DNA from: Strigamia acuminata
Taxonomy: Eukaryota; Arthropoda; Chilopoda; Geophilomorpha; Linotaeniidae
Assembly: GCA_949358305.1 (NCBI GenBank)
Contig: OX442317.1
Location: forward strand, 14,574,491-14,638,490
Reading direction: 5' to 3'
Length of the DNA: 64,000 nucleotides
Positions 31,901-44,700 of this stretch are shown one piece after another (positions within the stretch are counted from its first letter, which is position 1; every line of letters begins with the position of its first letter). The notes beneath the pieces were generated by a model. That model saw nothing but the letters and a program-made list of their open reading frames with translations, was not told where the DNA came from and did not search any database. Both the position numbers and the translations under genes were made by a program.

Positions 31901-34223
31901 AGTGATAAAAATGCTTGGAATTTTATGGGACACGCAAGAAGACGTCCTCATGTTCAGGATTCCACAAATAGACCTTATTCCGAACACAAGACGTGAAGTT
32001 CTCTCTTTGGTAGCCTCTATTTTCGACCCGATGGGACTCATTTCTCCAGTCGTTTTGAAAATGAGACTCCTTCTTCAAGACATTTGTCTACGTACAAAGA
32101 ACTGGGACGGAAGAATTTCGGACTCAGAAAAGCAAGAGATTGACGAATGGAGTCGAGACATCCAGAAATTAAAAGACTATAAAGTACCTCGATGGTTAGA
32201 AACCTATTCTAATAAAGAGTTGAGTATTGAAGTTTTCTGTGATGCCAGCACTAAAGCCTTTGGATGTGCAATTTTCATCGTCAACAACAAAGGAAAAAGA
32301 ACTTTGCTACTCAGCAAATGTAGACTGGCCCCTGCAAAAAAGATTACCTTGCCTAGACTTGAATTAACTGCTGCGGTCGTTGGTGTACGGATGTGTCAGT
32401 ATTTGACAAATAACTTTCTGCCAGGTTATCCAATCAAAACCATTCGATATTTTTCTGATTCCACCATAACTTTGGCTTGGATCAACTCGAAGAAAAATGA
32501 GTGGAAGCCTTATGTTTCTAACCGCGTTCAGGAAATTGTTTCATCGTCTGACGCAAGCCAATGGTCACATATTCCGACAGAGTTCAATCCTGCAGATCTA
32601 CTTACACAACCACACGATGCAAAAACATTAATGACAAATAAACTTTGGTGGAACGGCGTGGACGTTTCTAAAATCGAAAAAGTCGAGGTCGTGCAAGAAA
32701 AACTACCCGAAGAAGAAAAAAGAATTGTGGTTATGAATGTTCAAGTCAAAGAGACATTTATAAGCAAATTTTTCAAAAGATATCGCAACTTCAACCGTCT
32801 AGTTAGAGTATTTTCGTACATTTTGCGCTGGAAATCTCATCGTTTTCGCGGCGAAGATCTCGCGCAACGCGAAATGGAATCCAGTCAAATTAGGATTCTT
32901 CAATTTTCACAAGAAATCTACTTTCGAGAAGAGATCGAAGCTGTGAGAAACAAGACTGAAGTTGAGAGATACTCCCCTTTGAAAAATTTTGAATATTTCT
33001 TAGATGAGGATGGACTTTTACGTTTGCGCAGCAGACTGAGATTGTCTTTGCTTTCGTTTGACGAAAAATACCCGATTCTTTTGCATAACGAAAGTTGGGT
33101 AACTAGATTAATTATTCGCAAGACTCATCTTGATCTCATGCATGGAGATTTGAGTGAAACACTTTACCGAATTCGTGAGAAATTTTGGGTTCTCCGAGGA
33201 CGCAGGACCATTCAGACTGTGATAAGAGAATGTTCCGTTTGCAGAAGGACTAAACTTGCAAGAAATAATCCGTCTACTGGAGAATTACCGAAAGAAAGAG
33301 TAACCCCAGCAGCTCCTTTTCAACACACCGGAATCGATCATTTAGGACCTATTTTTGTGGGAAAGGACAAAAAACGATTGAAGAAAACATACATTTTATT
33401 ATTCACTTGTATGGTTACACGAAGTTTACATCTCGAAGTGTCCGAAGATTTATCCACTGAGAAATTCTTATTGGCATTCAGACGATTTTGTGCTCGTTAC
33501 GGTTGTCCAGCAAAAGTCTTCTCGGACAACAGTAAAACCTTTGAAAAAGGAAGTACACAAATTCAGTCATGGGGAAAACTGATTGGCCGTTCGGACATAA
33601 AAACATTTCTGTCTGAGAAAAGGATTGTATGGACATTTATCCCTCCACTTTCACCGTGGATGGGAGGAGCTTGGGAGAGACTAGTCCGCTCAGTCAAGGA
33701 TAAATTGCGGAAAACTTTATTGAGACACACTGTGGATTTAGAAACTTTACAAACCTTAGTTCTTGAGATCAGCTCTGTGTTGAATTCTCGACCTTTGTCG
33801 TATGTACACGAAAATATAGACGGCGGCAGAATCCTTTCACCTGAAAACTTTTTAACGGGAGGTATGCCGAAATACATGATCAACAAGACCTTGAATGCAA
33901 TCAAGAAAAGTGACCTTCGAAAACTCGACAAGAAAAGAAGACAGTTCATTTGGGATTTTTGGAGTATATGGAAACACAGTTACTTGATGCAGTTAAGAAA
34001 CTTTTATGAGACTAAAGGAGATAAATCTTTTCAAAACCCCAAAATTGATCAGATTGTTCTTCTTGAAAAGATGGGAACCAACCCTTACTTTTGGCCTCTT
34101 GCCAGAATAAAACAAGTTTTTCCTGGTGATGATGGACTAATTCGCATCGTCAGTGTTGTGCTTCCCGATGGAAGAGAGTTGCGTCGTTCTGTAAGGCATA
34201 TTAGAGCCCTTGAACTTGATTGA
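28971..34223 (+). CDS. gag-pol: Gag-Pol polyprotein of E2 (1750 aa)
   Basis: Start chosen at ATG 28971 (MERDRDTETSE); the frame is open 23 codons further up, but only from a TTG. Gag: helical N-terminus, then a DUF1759-type core (about 137-290). Zinc knuckles start at C374, C405 and C424. Protease D492-P-G-S. Reverse transcriptase: D828 (ADIKQAFLQV), PFGVISSPF (about 877), YMDD 915-918. RNase H: D1091, E1131, D1163 and NPADLLT. Integrase: HHCC finger H1386, H1391, C1421, C1424 and the D1456, D1519, E1569 triad with 49 residues between the last two acids. C-terminal DUF5641-like domain about 1655-1750. The order Gag-PR-RT-RH-IN in one frame is typical of BEL/Pao. The protein is cut by its own protease in a cytoplasmic particle; the products copy the RNA and integrate the cDNA. 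Every expected catalytic residue is present, so it could act as helper for pol-less relatives. Confidence 0.96.
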   Translation: MERDRDTETSERDLLTVEQIEILETRWEAQLSSLNDLLSLSEKTSDPGELEALLLTANLKETRVVNGLNELQVYCEHAFYLESVEKLESSQTRVELLRRRWEVSKRSLPTLGGRLNMSTVSGANTSLNTSTSFRKNSKLPKLESVKFDGEIIKYKTFKSNFETSVHNDPDLSSVEKLQYLQTMCTGEAAALISTFPLIEESYDLAREELDRNYGDEDAQQTALIQSIRDLKTVSSIYPTKVLKANLTKISSTIRLLEQLKIPVRTSGAFLMPDILSKFPAPMTLRFYQVHGLSCKNILTLLDFFQKEVAMAERTEAVSPSEKAKKEKSEVEKAKVKGSMTTCTATQDSKSSSSSKVKTESRQENKSANSKALKCIFCQEDHLSGSCKKEFEINAKIELIKKNRLCFNCFRTGHRVGDCKVRFSCKHCGGRHHSTICKKSEVNNSPSPTEKPKESQVTTHVSCAISTSLQLMIFVADLKTKSGGSHHIRGMIDPGSHRSFITTELVNRLKLKKCGSISATTQRFNDSMPAATDYDVYNVTLQSKNDAQNFKLSMLSVENLPKVQGILNASVIEKVKKLNLELAEDLPAKTSQIDILLGVDAWWKVIKDGKKKINDDLGLINTLFGWVLTGAAGNTDLFEDEADLTSCCNTCNIEIHEQLDKLWNLEAIGINAGEKESDFTRDRFEATTKRLDDGRYEVMLPFNGQETDLDSNWELALNQLANTLKRIDSNDDYKKRYDDSMWQYIEENHAEEVPTEERFLKKGIYNIPHHPVIKEDRETTKFRVVFNASSAKKGKRSLNDCLFPGPSLNPDLILVMVRFRLYCIPIIADIKQAFLQVMINPTHRNFLRFLWVSRQYFKNPYSWKNLWNNIMILRMIVVPFGVISSPFLLCATIRKQADQYKETHPKEVDALDAGIYMDDLTSGGDHTTDTTKHCEELKMILDDGKLPLVKWATANEKVFNDIKEKGFHMRSDGFCEQGVIKMLGILWDTQEDVLMFRIPQIDLIPNTRREVLSLVASIFDPMGLISPVVLKMRLLLQDICLRTKNWDGRISDSEKQEIDEWSRDIQKLKDYKVPRWLETYSNKELSIEVFCDASTKAFGCAIFIVNNKGKRTLLLSKCRLAPAKKITLPRLELTAAVVGVRMCQYLTNNFLPGYPIKTIRYFSDSTITLAWINSKKNEWKPYVSNRVQEIVSSSDASQWSHIPTEFNPADLLTQPHDAKTLMTNKLWWNGVDVSKIEKVEVVQEKLPEEEKRIVVMNVQVKETFISKFFKRYRNFNRLVRVFSYILRWKSHRFRGEDLAQREMESSQIRILQFSQEIYFREEIEAVRNKTEVERYSPLKNFEYFLDEDGLLRLRSRLRLSLLSFDEKYPILLHNESWVTRLIIRKTHLDLMHGDLSETLYRIREKFWVLRGRRTIQTVIRECSVCRRTKLARNNPSTGELPKERVTPAAPFQHTGIDHLGPIFVGKDKKRLKKTYILLFTCMVTRSLHLEVSEDLSTEKFLLAFRRFCARYGCPAKVFSDNSKTFEKGSTQIQSWGKLIGRSDIKTFLSEKRIVWTFIPPLSPWMGGAWERLVRSVKDKLRKTLLRHTVDLETLQTLVLEISSVLNSRPLSYVHENIDGGRILSPENFLTGGMPKYMINKTLNAIKKSDLRKLDKKRRQFIWDFWSIWKHSYLMQLRNFYETKGDKSFQNPKIDQIVLLEKMGTNPYFWPLARIKQVFPGDDGLIRIVSVVLPDGRELRRSVRHIRALELD

Positions 34224-34281
34224 TGTGTGTTTTGCAGACTTCTCTCATCTCTCTTCTCTCTCTTTCTCGCTGGCAATTCGT
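34224..34281 (+). other. E2 3' untranslated region with pyrimidine tract
   Basis: 58 bp. A C/T-only stretch with few interruptions at 34239-34268, then GCTGGCAATTCGT and the LTR. E1 has nearly the same motif, GCCGGCAATTCGC, in the same place. Confidence 0.65.
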
Positions 34282-35750
34282 TGTTGCAAACAACGTGGAA
34301 TAATTTAGAAACTACTTTTATTGCCAATTTGTGTCTGAATAAATGTTTCCAAAGTGTGTTTTATTTTGCATAACATTTCAGTTTTTATTTACAGGATTTT
34401 TGCATTATTAAAATGTTTTTAGTGCTTTCAGATACTGATGTTTGATGAAATGTGATATTCCATTGTTTATTGCATTTATTTCTAGTGTTTATTGCGTGAT
34501 TTTGTGTTACTTTATTCATTTTCTATCAATTTGTGTGATTTCGGGTGAAATTTGGTGCATTTGTCGTTGAACAGTTCACTAGTGTTATTGACGTGACGTC
34601 ATATTTCAAGTTCTAGTTCGGTTTTTGTTCAAACTTCTAACCTTCCGTTTGGACGGAATTTTGATGGTTAGAATTGTTTTTGACATTGTTTTAGACTAAT
34701 TTGGGGGTGATCTGTTGATTCGTGCACTCTAATTTCGTCCCGGAACAGCCGTTTTTCTGCTACGAGCGATCGTGACGGACCCCGCATGTGCGTTGCCGTC
34801 CAAGATCGTTTCGTTCGGTTTGCGGTTGATTTCAAGTGTTCTTTCATTAAAACGTGTCTTGTTTGCGGGAAATTACATTTCCTGAACTTATTTACTTATT
34901 CCAAAGTGTTTACATAAGTTATTTCTTGTGTTGAAATTCAAACCTTGTGTTTTGCCGCCAATGTAGAGTTTACCGGACGCCATGTTGGATTTTGTCGATG
35001 ATTTGTAAATCTTTCATGTCGTTTTGTTTTTATATCTCAATTGGTGTTTGTACTATTTAGTTTTAGTGTATTTCAATGCAAAATCTTTACTTATTTGGTT
35101 TTGTCTGTGACTTTGAATTCAAACTTGATGATTATGTCATTTTGCTTGTCTTTGATTGGTTAGGCCCAATTGTCTGCCTAGCGATCACTGTTTTCGCTGT
35201 TTTCTCATTGTTTTGATTAACGAATCTTGTTGTTACGATAGACTTTATTATTCCTGAGTTTTTTGTGCTCATTTTGAGTTATTACACATTATTTTTAGTA
35301 CATTTCTCGTAATTTGTTGTCTTTGCTTGAAATTGCATTTCCTTCGTTTCCATGTCAACGGAGTATTTCTTTATTGTAATTTGCCAACAATTGGTTTGGC
35401 GTGTGCCATCCTATTATAATGTGTAATTATTGAGTTGCCATTTTATATTTGATTAAAATAGTCGTGTTAATGTTAACTCTTACCTTTTCTGCTTTTGACC
35501 CATTTCCAATGTGTCCTGAGTAGAAAACCATTTTTCCCAGACTGGCCAATGGATCAGCAAACACTTGGATACCATGCAAAAGTGTTTCCAACAGTTAAAC
35601 CTTCATGTAACAGGAGATTTTGAGGCGAATCAAGTGCATTTCAACACGGTATACGTACGAATTTCACTATACGATCGTTTGAGTTTGTTGGCGGGAGTTT
35701 CGAATCGCCACATCTCAGTTCTTCTCTGTTCCTGTTGACTGACCGCAACA
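34282..35750 (+). repeat. E2 3' LTR (1469 bp)
   Basis: Same length and sequence, as far as read, as 26595-28063 (offset 7687). It is followed by CTAC at 35751-35754 and satellite continuing in phase. Confidence 0.96.
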
Positions 35751-38700
35751 CTACTAAGGTTTAAACACTATTTCAGAACATTCAGAGACATTGATCTTGT
35801 GGTGTTTGTGCTAAGTCAACTGTGATGAGATCAAAAGTCTATTCTCCCAAATCATTTCTTGGATGTTGCTAAAACTTACATTAAAGCTTTCTACTAAGGT
35901 TTAAACACTATTTCAGAACATTCAGAGACATTGGTCTTGTGATGTTTGTGCTAAGTCAACTGTGATGAGATCAAAAGTCTATTCTCCCAAATCATTGCTT
36001 GGATGTTGCTAAAACTTACATTGAAGCCTTCTACTAAGGTTTAAACACTATTTCAGAACATTCAGAGACATTGGTTTGTGGTGTTTGTGCTAAGTCAACT
36101 GTGATGTCAAATGAGATCAAAAATTTATTCTTTCAAATTATTGCTTGGATGTTGCTAACACTTACATTGAAGCCTTCTACTAAGGTTTAAACACTATTTC
36201 AGAACATTCAGAGACATTGGTCTTGTGATGTTTGTGCTAAGTCAACTGTGATGTCAAATGAGATCAAAAGTTTATTCTTTCAAATCATTGCTTGGATGTT
36301 GCTAAAACTTACATTAAAGCCTTCTACTAAGGTTTAAACACTATTTCAGAACATTCAGAGACATTGGTCTTGTGATGTTTGTGCTAAGTCAACTGTGATG
36401 AGATCAAAAGTCTATTCTCCAAAATCATTGCTTGGATGTTGCTAAAACTTACATTGAAGCCTTCTACTAAGGTTTAAACACTATTTCAGAACATTCAGAG
36501 ACATTGGTTTGTGGTGTTTGTGCTAAGTCAACTGTGATGTCAAATGAGATCAAAAGTTTATTCTTTCAAATTATTGCTTGGATGTTGCTAAAACTTACAT
36601 TGAAGCCTTCTACTAAGGTTTAAACACTATTTCTGAACATTCAGAGACATTGGTCTTGTGGTGTTTGTGCTAAGTCAACTGTGATGTCAAATGAGATCAA
36701 AAGTTTATTCTTTCAAATTATTGCTTGGATGTTGCTAAAACTTACATTGAAGCCTTCTACTAAGGTTTAAACACTATTTCAGAACATTCAGAGACATTGG
36801 TTTGTGGTGTTTGTGCTAAGTCAACTGTGATGTCAAATGAGATCAAAAGTTTATTCTTTCAAATTATTGCTTGGATGTTGCTAAAACTTACATTGAAGCC
36901 TTCTACTAAGGTTTAAACACTATTTCTGAACATTCAGAGACATTGGTCTTGTGGTGTTTGTGCTAAGTCAACTGTGATGTCAAATGAGATCAAAAGTTTA
37001 TTCTTTCAAATTATTGCTTGGATGTTGCTAAAACTAACATTGAAGCCTTCTACTAAGGTTTAAACACTATTTCAGAACATTCAGAGACATTGATCTTGTG
37101 GTGTTTGTGCTAAGTCAACTGTGATGAGATCAAAAGTCTATTCTCCAAAATCATTGCTTAAATGTTGCTAAAACTTACATTGAAGCCTTCTACTAAGGTT
37201 TAAACACTATTTCAGAACATTCAGACACATTGGTCTTGTGGTGTTTGTGCTAAGTCAACTGTGACGTCAAATGAGATCAAAAGTTTATTCTTTCAAATTA
37301 TTGCTTGGATGTTGCTAAAACTTACATTGAAGCTTTCTACTAAGGTTTAAACACTATTTCAGAACATTCAGAGACATTGGTCTTGTGGTGTTTGTGCTAA
37401 GTCAACTGTGACGTCAAATAAGATCAAAAGTTTATTCTTTCAAATCATTGCTTGGATGTTGCTAAAACTTACATTAAAGCTTTCTACTAAGGTTTAAACA
37501 CTATTTCAGAACATTCAGAGACATTGGTCTTGTGATGTTTGTGCTAAGTCAACTGTGATGAGATCAAAAGTCTATTCTCCCAAATCATTGCTTGGATGTT
37601 GCTAAAACTTACATTGAAGCCTTCTACTAAGGTTTAAACACTATTTCAGAACATTCAGAGACATTGGTTTGTGGTGTTTGTGCTAAGTCAACTGTGATGT
37701 CAAATGAGATCAAAAGTTTATTCTTTCAAATTATTGCTTGGATGTTGCTAAAACTTACATTGAAGCCTTCTACTAAGGTTTAAACACTATTTCAGAACAT
37801 TCAGAGACATTGGTTTGTGGTGTTTGTGCTAAGTCAACTGTGACGTCAAATGAGATCAAAAGTTTATTCTTTCAAATTATTGCTTGGATGTTGCTAAAAC
37901 TTACATTGAAGCTTTCTACTAAGGTTTAAACACTATTTCAGAACATTCAGAGACATTGGTCTTGTGGTGTTTGTGCTAAGTCAACTGTGACGTCAAATAA
38001 GATCAAAAGTTTATTCTTTCAAATCATTGCTTGGATGTTGCTAAAACTTACATTAAAGCTTTCTACTAAGGTTTAAACACTATTTCAGAACATTCAGAGA
38101 CATTGGTCTTGTGATGTTTGTGCTAAGTCAACTGTGATGAGATCAAAAGTCTATTCTCCCAAATCATTGCTTGGATGTTGCTAAAACTTACATTGAAGCC
38201 TTCTACTAAGGTTTAAACACTATTTCAGAACATTCAGAGACATTGGTTTGTGGTGTTTGTGCTAAGTCAACTGTGACGTCAAATGAGATCAAAAGTTTAT
38301 TCTTTCAAATTATTGCTTGGATGTTGCTAAAACTTACATTGAAGCCTTCTACTAAGGTTTAAACACTATTTCAGAACATTCAGAGACATTGGTTTGTGGT
38401 GTTTGTGCTAAGTCAACTGTGATACCAAATGAGATCAAAAATTTATTCTTTCAAATTATTGCTTGGATGTTGCTAACACTTACATTGAAGCCTTCTACTA
38501 AGGTTTAAACACTATTTCAGAACATTCAGAGACATTGGTCTTGTGATGTTTGTGCTAAGTCAACTGTGATGTCAAATGAGATCAAAAGTTTATTCTTTCA
38601 AATCATTGCTTGGATGTTGCTAAAACTTACATTAAAGCCTTCTACTAAGGTTTAAACACTATTTCAGAACATTCAGAGACATTGGTCTTGTGATGTTTGT

Positions 38701-41700
38701 GCTAAGTCAACTGTGATGAGATCAAAAGTCTATTCTCCAAAATCATTGCTTGGATGTTGCTAAAACTTACATTGAAGCCTTCTACTAAGGTTTAAACACT
38801 ATTTCAGAACATTCAGAGACATTGGTTTGTGGTGTTTGTGCTAAGTCAACTGTGATGTCAAATGAGATCAAAAGTTTATTCTTTCAAATTATTGCTTGGA
38901 TGTTGCTAAAACTTACATTGAAGCCTTCTACTAAGGTTTAAACACTATTTCTGAACATTCAGAGACATTGGTCTTGTGGTGTTTGTGCTAAGTCAACTGT
39001 GATGTCAAATGAGATCAAAAGTTTATTCTTTCAAATTATTGCTTGGATGTTGCTAAAACTTACATTGAAGCCTTCTACTAAGGTTTAAACACTATTTCAG
39101 AACATTCAGAGACATTGGTTTGTGGTGTTTGTGCTAAGTCAACTGTGATGTCAAATGAGATCAAAAGTTTATTCTTTCAAATTATTGCTTGGATGTTGCT
39201 AAAACTTACATTGAAGCCTTCTACTAAGGTTTAAACACTATTTCTGAACATTCAGAGACATTGGTCTTGTGGTGTTTGTGCTAAGTCAACTGTGATGTCA
39301 AATGAGATCAAAAGTTTATTCTTTCAAATTATTGCTTGGATGTTGCTAAAACTAACATTGAAGCCTTCTACTAAGGTTTAAACACTATTTCAGAACATTC
39401 AGAGACATTGATCTTGTGGTGTTTGTGCTAAGTCAACTGTGATGAGATCAAAAGTCTATTCTCCCAAATCATTTCTTGGATGTTGCTAAAACTTACATTA
39501 AAGCTTTCTACTAAGGTTTAAACACTATTTCAGAACATTCAGAGACATTGGTCTTGTGATGTTTGTGCTAAGTCAACTGTGATGAGATCAAAAGTCTATT
39601 CTCCCAAATCATTGCTTGGATGTTGCTAAAACTTACATTAAAGCTTTCTACTAAGGTTTAAACACTATTTCAAAACATTCAGAGACATTGGTCTTGTGAT
39701 GTTTGTGCTAAGTCAACTGTGATGAGATCAAAAGTCTATTCTCCAAAATCATTGCTTAAATGTTGCTAAAACTTACATTGAAGCCTTCTACTAAGGTTTA
39801 AACACTATTTCAGAACATTCAGACACATTGGTCTTGTGGTGTTTGTGCTAAGTCAACTGTGACGTCAAATGAGATCAAAAGTTTATTCTTTCAAATTATT
39901 GCTTGGATGTTGCTAAAACTTACATTGAAGCTTTCTACTAAGGTTTAAACACTATTTCAGAACATTCAGAAACATTGGTCTTGTGATGTTTGTGCTAAGT
40001 CAACTGTGATGTCAAATGGGATCAAAAGTTTATTCTTCCAAATCATTGCTTGGATGTTGCTAAAACTTACATTGAAGCCTTCTACTAAGGTTTAAACACT
40101 ATTTCAGAACATTCAGAGACATTGGTCTTGTGGTGTTTGTGCTAAGTCAACTGTGATGAGATCAAAAGTCTATTCTCCAAAATCATTGCTTGGATGTTGC
40201 TAAAACTTACATTGAAGCCTTCTACTAAGGTTTAAACACTATTTCAGAACATTCAGACACATTGGTCTTGTTGTGTTTGTGCTAAGTCAACTGTGACGTC
40301 AAATAAGATCAAAAGTTTATTCTTTCAAATCATTGCTTGGATGTTGCTAAAACTTACATTAAAGCTTTCTACTAAGGTTTAAACACTATTTCAGAACATT
40401 CAGAGACATTGGTCTTGTGATGTTTGTGCTAAGTCAACTGTGATGTCAAATGGGATCAAAAGTTTATTCTTCTAAATCATTGCTTGGATGTTGCTAAAAC
40501 TTACATTGAAGCCTTCTACTAAGGTTTAAACACTATTTCAGAACATTCAGAGACATTGGTCTTGTGATGTTTGTGCTAAGTCAACTGTGATGTCAAATGA
40601 GATCAAAAGTTTATTCTTTCAAATCATTGCTTGGATGTTGCTAAAACTTACATTAAAGCTTTCTACTAAAGTTTAAACACTATTTCAGAACATTCAGAGA
40701 CATTGGTCTTGTGATGTTTGTGCTAAGTCAACTGTGATGAGATCAAAAGTCTATTCTCCCAAATCATTGCTTGGATGTTGCTAAAACTTACATTGAAGCC
40801 TTCTACTAAGGTTTAAACACTATTTCAGAACATTCAGAGACATTGGTTTGTGGTGTTTGTGCTAAGTCAACTGTGATGTCAAATGAGATCAAAAGTTTAT
40901 TCTTTCAAATTATTGCTTGGATGTTGCTAAAACTTACATTGAAGCCTTCTACTAAGGTTTAAACACTATTTCTGAACATTCAGAGACATTGGTCTTGTGG
41001 TGTTTGTGCTAAGTCAACTGTGATGTCAAATGAGATCAAAAGTTTATTCTTTCAAATTATTGCTTGGATGTTGCTAAAACTAACATTGAAGCCTTCTACT
41101 AAGGTTTAAACACTATTTCAGAACATTCAGAGACATTGGTTTGTGGTGTTTGTGCTAAGTCAACTGTGATGTCAAATGAGATCAAAAGTTTATTCTTTCA
41201 AATTATTGCTTGGATGTTGCTAAAACTTACATTAAAGCTTTCTACTAAGGTTTAAACACTATTTCAGAACATTCAGAGACATTGGTCTTGTGATGTTTGT
41301 GCTAAGTCAACTGTGATGAGATCAAAAGTCTATTCTCCCAAATCATTGCTTGGATGTTGCTAAAACTTACATTGAAGCTTTCTACTAAGGTTTAAACACT
41401 ATTTCTAAACATTCAGAGACATTGGTCTTGTGGTGTTTGTGCTAAGTCAACTGTGACGTCAAATGAGATCAAAAGTTTATTCTTTCAAATTATTGCTTGG
41501 ATGTTGCTAAAACTTACATTGAAGCTTTCTACTAAGGTTTAAACACTATTTCAGAACATTCAGAGACATTGGTTTGTGGTGTTTGTGCTAAGTCAACTGT
41601 GATGTCAAATGAGATCAAAAATTTATTCTTTCAAATTATTGCTTGGATGTTGCTAACACTTACATTGAAGCCTTCTACTAAGGTTTAAACACTATTTCAG

Positions 41701-44700
41701 AACATTCAGAGACATTGGTCTTGTGATGTTTGTGCTAAGTCAACTGTGATGTCAAATGAGATCAAAAGTTTATTCTTTCAAATCATTGCTTGGATGTTGC
41801 TAAAACTTACATTAAAGCCTTCTACTAAGGTTTAAACACTATTTCAGAACATTCAGAGACATTGGTCTTGTGATGTTTGTGCTAAGTCAACTGTGATGAG
41901 ATCAAAAGTCTATTCTCCAAAATCATTGCTTGGATGTTGCTAAAACTTACATTGAAGCCTTCTACTAAGGTTTAAACACTATTTCAGAACATTCAGAGAC
42001 ATTGGTTTGTGGTGTTTGTGCTAAGTCAACTGTGATGTCAAATGAGATCAAAAGTTTATTCTTTCAAATTATTGCTTGGATGTTGCTAAAACTTACATTG
42101 AAGCCTTCTACTAAGGTTTAAACACTATTTCTGAACATTCAGAGACATTGGTCTTGTGGTGTTTGTGCTAAGTCAACTGTGATGTCAAATGAGATCAAAA
42201 GTTTATTCTTTCAAATTATTGCTTGGATGTTGCTAAAACTTACATTGAAGCCTTCTACTAAGGTTTAAACACTATTTCAGAACATTCAGAGACATTGGTT
42301 TGTGGTGTTTGTGCTAAGTCAACTGTGATGTCAAATGAGATCAAAAGTTTATTCTTTCAAATTATTGCTTGGATGTTGCTAAAACTTACATTGAAGCCTT
42401 CTACTAAGGTTTAAACACTATTTCTGAACATTCAGAGACATTGGTCTTGTGGTGTTTGTGCTAAGTCAACTGTGATGTCAAATGAGATCAAAAGTTTATT
42501 CTTTCAAATTATTGCTTGGATGTTGCTAAAACTAACATTGAAGCCTTCTACTAAGGTTTAAACACTATTTCAGAACATTCAGAGACATTGATCTTGTGGT
42601 GTTTGTGCTAAGTCAACTGTGATGAGATCAAAAGTCTATTCTCCCAAATCATTTCTTGGATGTTGCTAAAACTTACATTAAAGCTTTCTACTAAGGTTTA
42701 AACACTATTTCAGAACATTCAGAGACATTGGTCTTGTGATGTTTGTGCTAAGTCAACTGTGATGAGATCAAAAGTCTATTCTCCCAAATCATTGCTTGGA
42801 TGTTGCTAAAACTTACATTAAAGCTTTCTACTAAGGTTTAAACACTATTTCAAAACATTCAGAGACATTGGTCTTGTGATGTTTGTGCTAAGTCAACTGT
42901 GATGAGATCAAAAGTCTATTCTCCAAAATCATTGCTTAAATGTTGCTAAAACTTACATTGAAGCCTTCTACTAAGGTTTAAACACTATTTCAGAACATTC
43001 AGACACATTGGTCTTGTGGTGTTTGTGCTAAGTCAACTGTGACGTCAAATGAGATCAAAAGTTTATTCTTTCAAATTATTGCTTGGATGTTGCTAAAACT
43101 TACATTGAAGCTTTCTACTAAGGTTTAAACACTATTTCAGAACATTCAGAAACATTGGTCTTGTGATGTTTGTGCTAAGTCAACTGTGATGTCAAATGGG
43201 ATCAAAAGTTTATTCTTCCAAATCATTGCTTGGATGTTGCTAAAACTTACATTGAAGCCTTCTACTAAGGTTTAAACACTATTTCAGAACATTCAGAGAC
43301 ATTGGTCTTGTGGTGTTTGTGCTAAGTCAACTGTGATGAGATCAAAAGTCTATTCTCCAAAATCATTGCTTGGATGTTGCTAAAACTTACATTGAAGCCT
43401 TCTACTAAGGTTTAAACACTATTTCAGAACATTCAGACACATTGGTCTTGTTGTGTTTGTGCTAAGTCAACTGTGACGTCAAATAAGATCAAAAGTTTAT
43501 TCTTTCAAATCATTGCTTGGATGTTGCTAAAACTTACATTAAAGCTTTCTACTAAGGTTTAAACACTATTTCAGAACATTCAGAGACATTGGTCTTGTGA
43601 TGTTTGTGCTAAGTCAACTGTGATGTCAAATGGGATCAAAAGTTTATTCTTCTAAATCATTGCTTGGATGTTGCTAAAACTTACATTGAAGCCTTCTACT
43701 AAGGTTTAAACACTATTTCAGAACATTCAGAGACATTGGTCTTGTGATGTTTGTGCTAAGTCAACTGTGATGTCAAATGAGATCAAAAGTTTATTCTTTC
43801 AAATCATTGCTTGGATGTTGCTAAAACTTACATTAAAGCTTTCTACTAAAGTTTAAACACTATTTCAGAACATTCAGAGACATTGGTCTTGTGGTGTTTG
43901 TGCTGTCAACTGTGATGAGATCAAAAGTCTATTCTCCCAAATCATTGCTTAGATGTTGCTAAAACTTACATTGAAGCCTTCTACTAAGGTTTAAACACTA
44001 TTTCAGAACATTCAGAGACATTGGTTTGTGGTGTTTGTGCTAAGTCAACTGTGATGTCAAATGAGATCAAAAGTTTATTCTTTCAAATTATTGCTTGGAT
44101 GTTGCTAAAACTAACATTGAAGCCTTCTACTAAGGTTTAAACACTATTTCAGAACATTCAGAGACATTGGTCTTGTGGTGTTTGTGCTAAGTCAACTGTG
44201 ATGAGATCAAAAGTCTATTTTCCCAAATCATTTCTTGGATGTTGCTAAAACTTACATTAAAGCTTTCTACTAAGGTTTAAACACTATTTCAGAACATTCA
44301 GAGACATTGGTCTTGTGATGTTTGTGCTAAGTCAACTGTGATGAGATCAACAGTCTATTCTCCCAAATCATTGCTTGGATGTTGCTAAAACTTACATTAA
44401 AGCTTTCTACTAAGGTTTAAACACTATTTCAAAACATTCAGAGACATTGGTCTTGTGATGTTTGTGCTAAGTCAACTGTGATGAGATCAAAAGTCTATTC
44501 TCCCAAATCATTGCTTGGATGTTGCTAAAACTTACATTGAAACCTTCTACTAAGGTTTAAACACTATTTCAGAACATTCAGAAACATTGGTCTTGTGATG
44601 TTTGTGCTAAGTCAACTGTGATGTCAAATGGGATCAAAAGTTTATTCTTCCAAATCATTGCTTGGATGTTGCTAAAACTTACATTGAAGCCTTCTACTAA

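Larger units (their letters stand above)
26595..35750 (+). mobile_element. E2: apparently intact autonomous BEL/Pao retrotransposon
   Basis: 9156 bp. Two LTRs of exactly 1469 bp, TG...CA ends, CTAC target duplication (26591-26594 and 35751-35754), primer site, 907-bp leader, and a single Gag-Pol frame without stops. The unoccupied site in a duplicate of the array lies at about 61969-61972 in S4, with both flanks matching. The fifth base (T) of a possible 5-bp duplication cannot be told from the T of the LTR. No env-like ORF follows pol. Confidence 0.96.

Noticed and set aside
34224-34281. Envelope gene after E2 pol
   Set aside because: Only 58 bp separate the pol stop from the 3' LTR.
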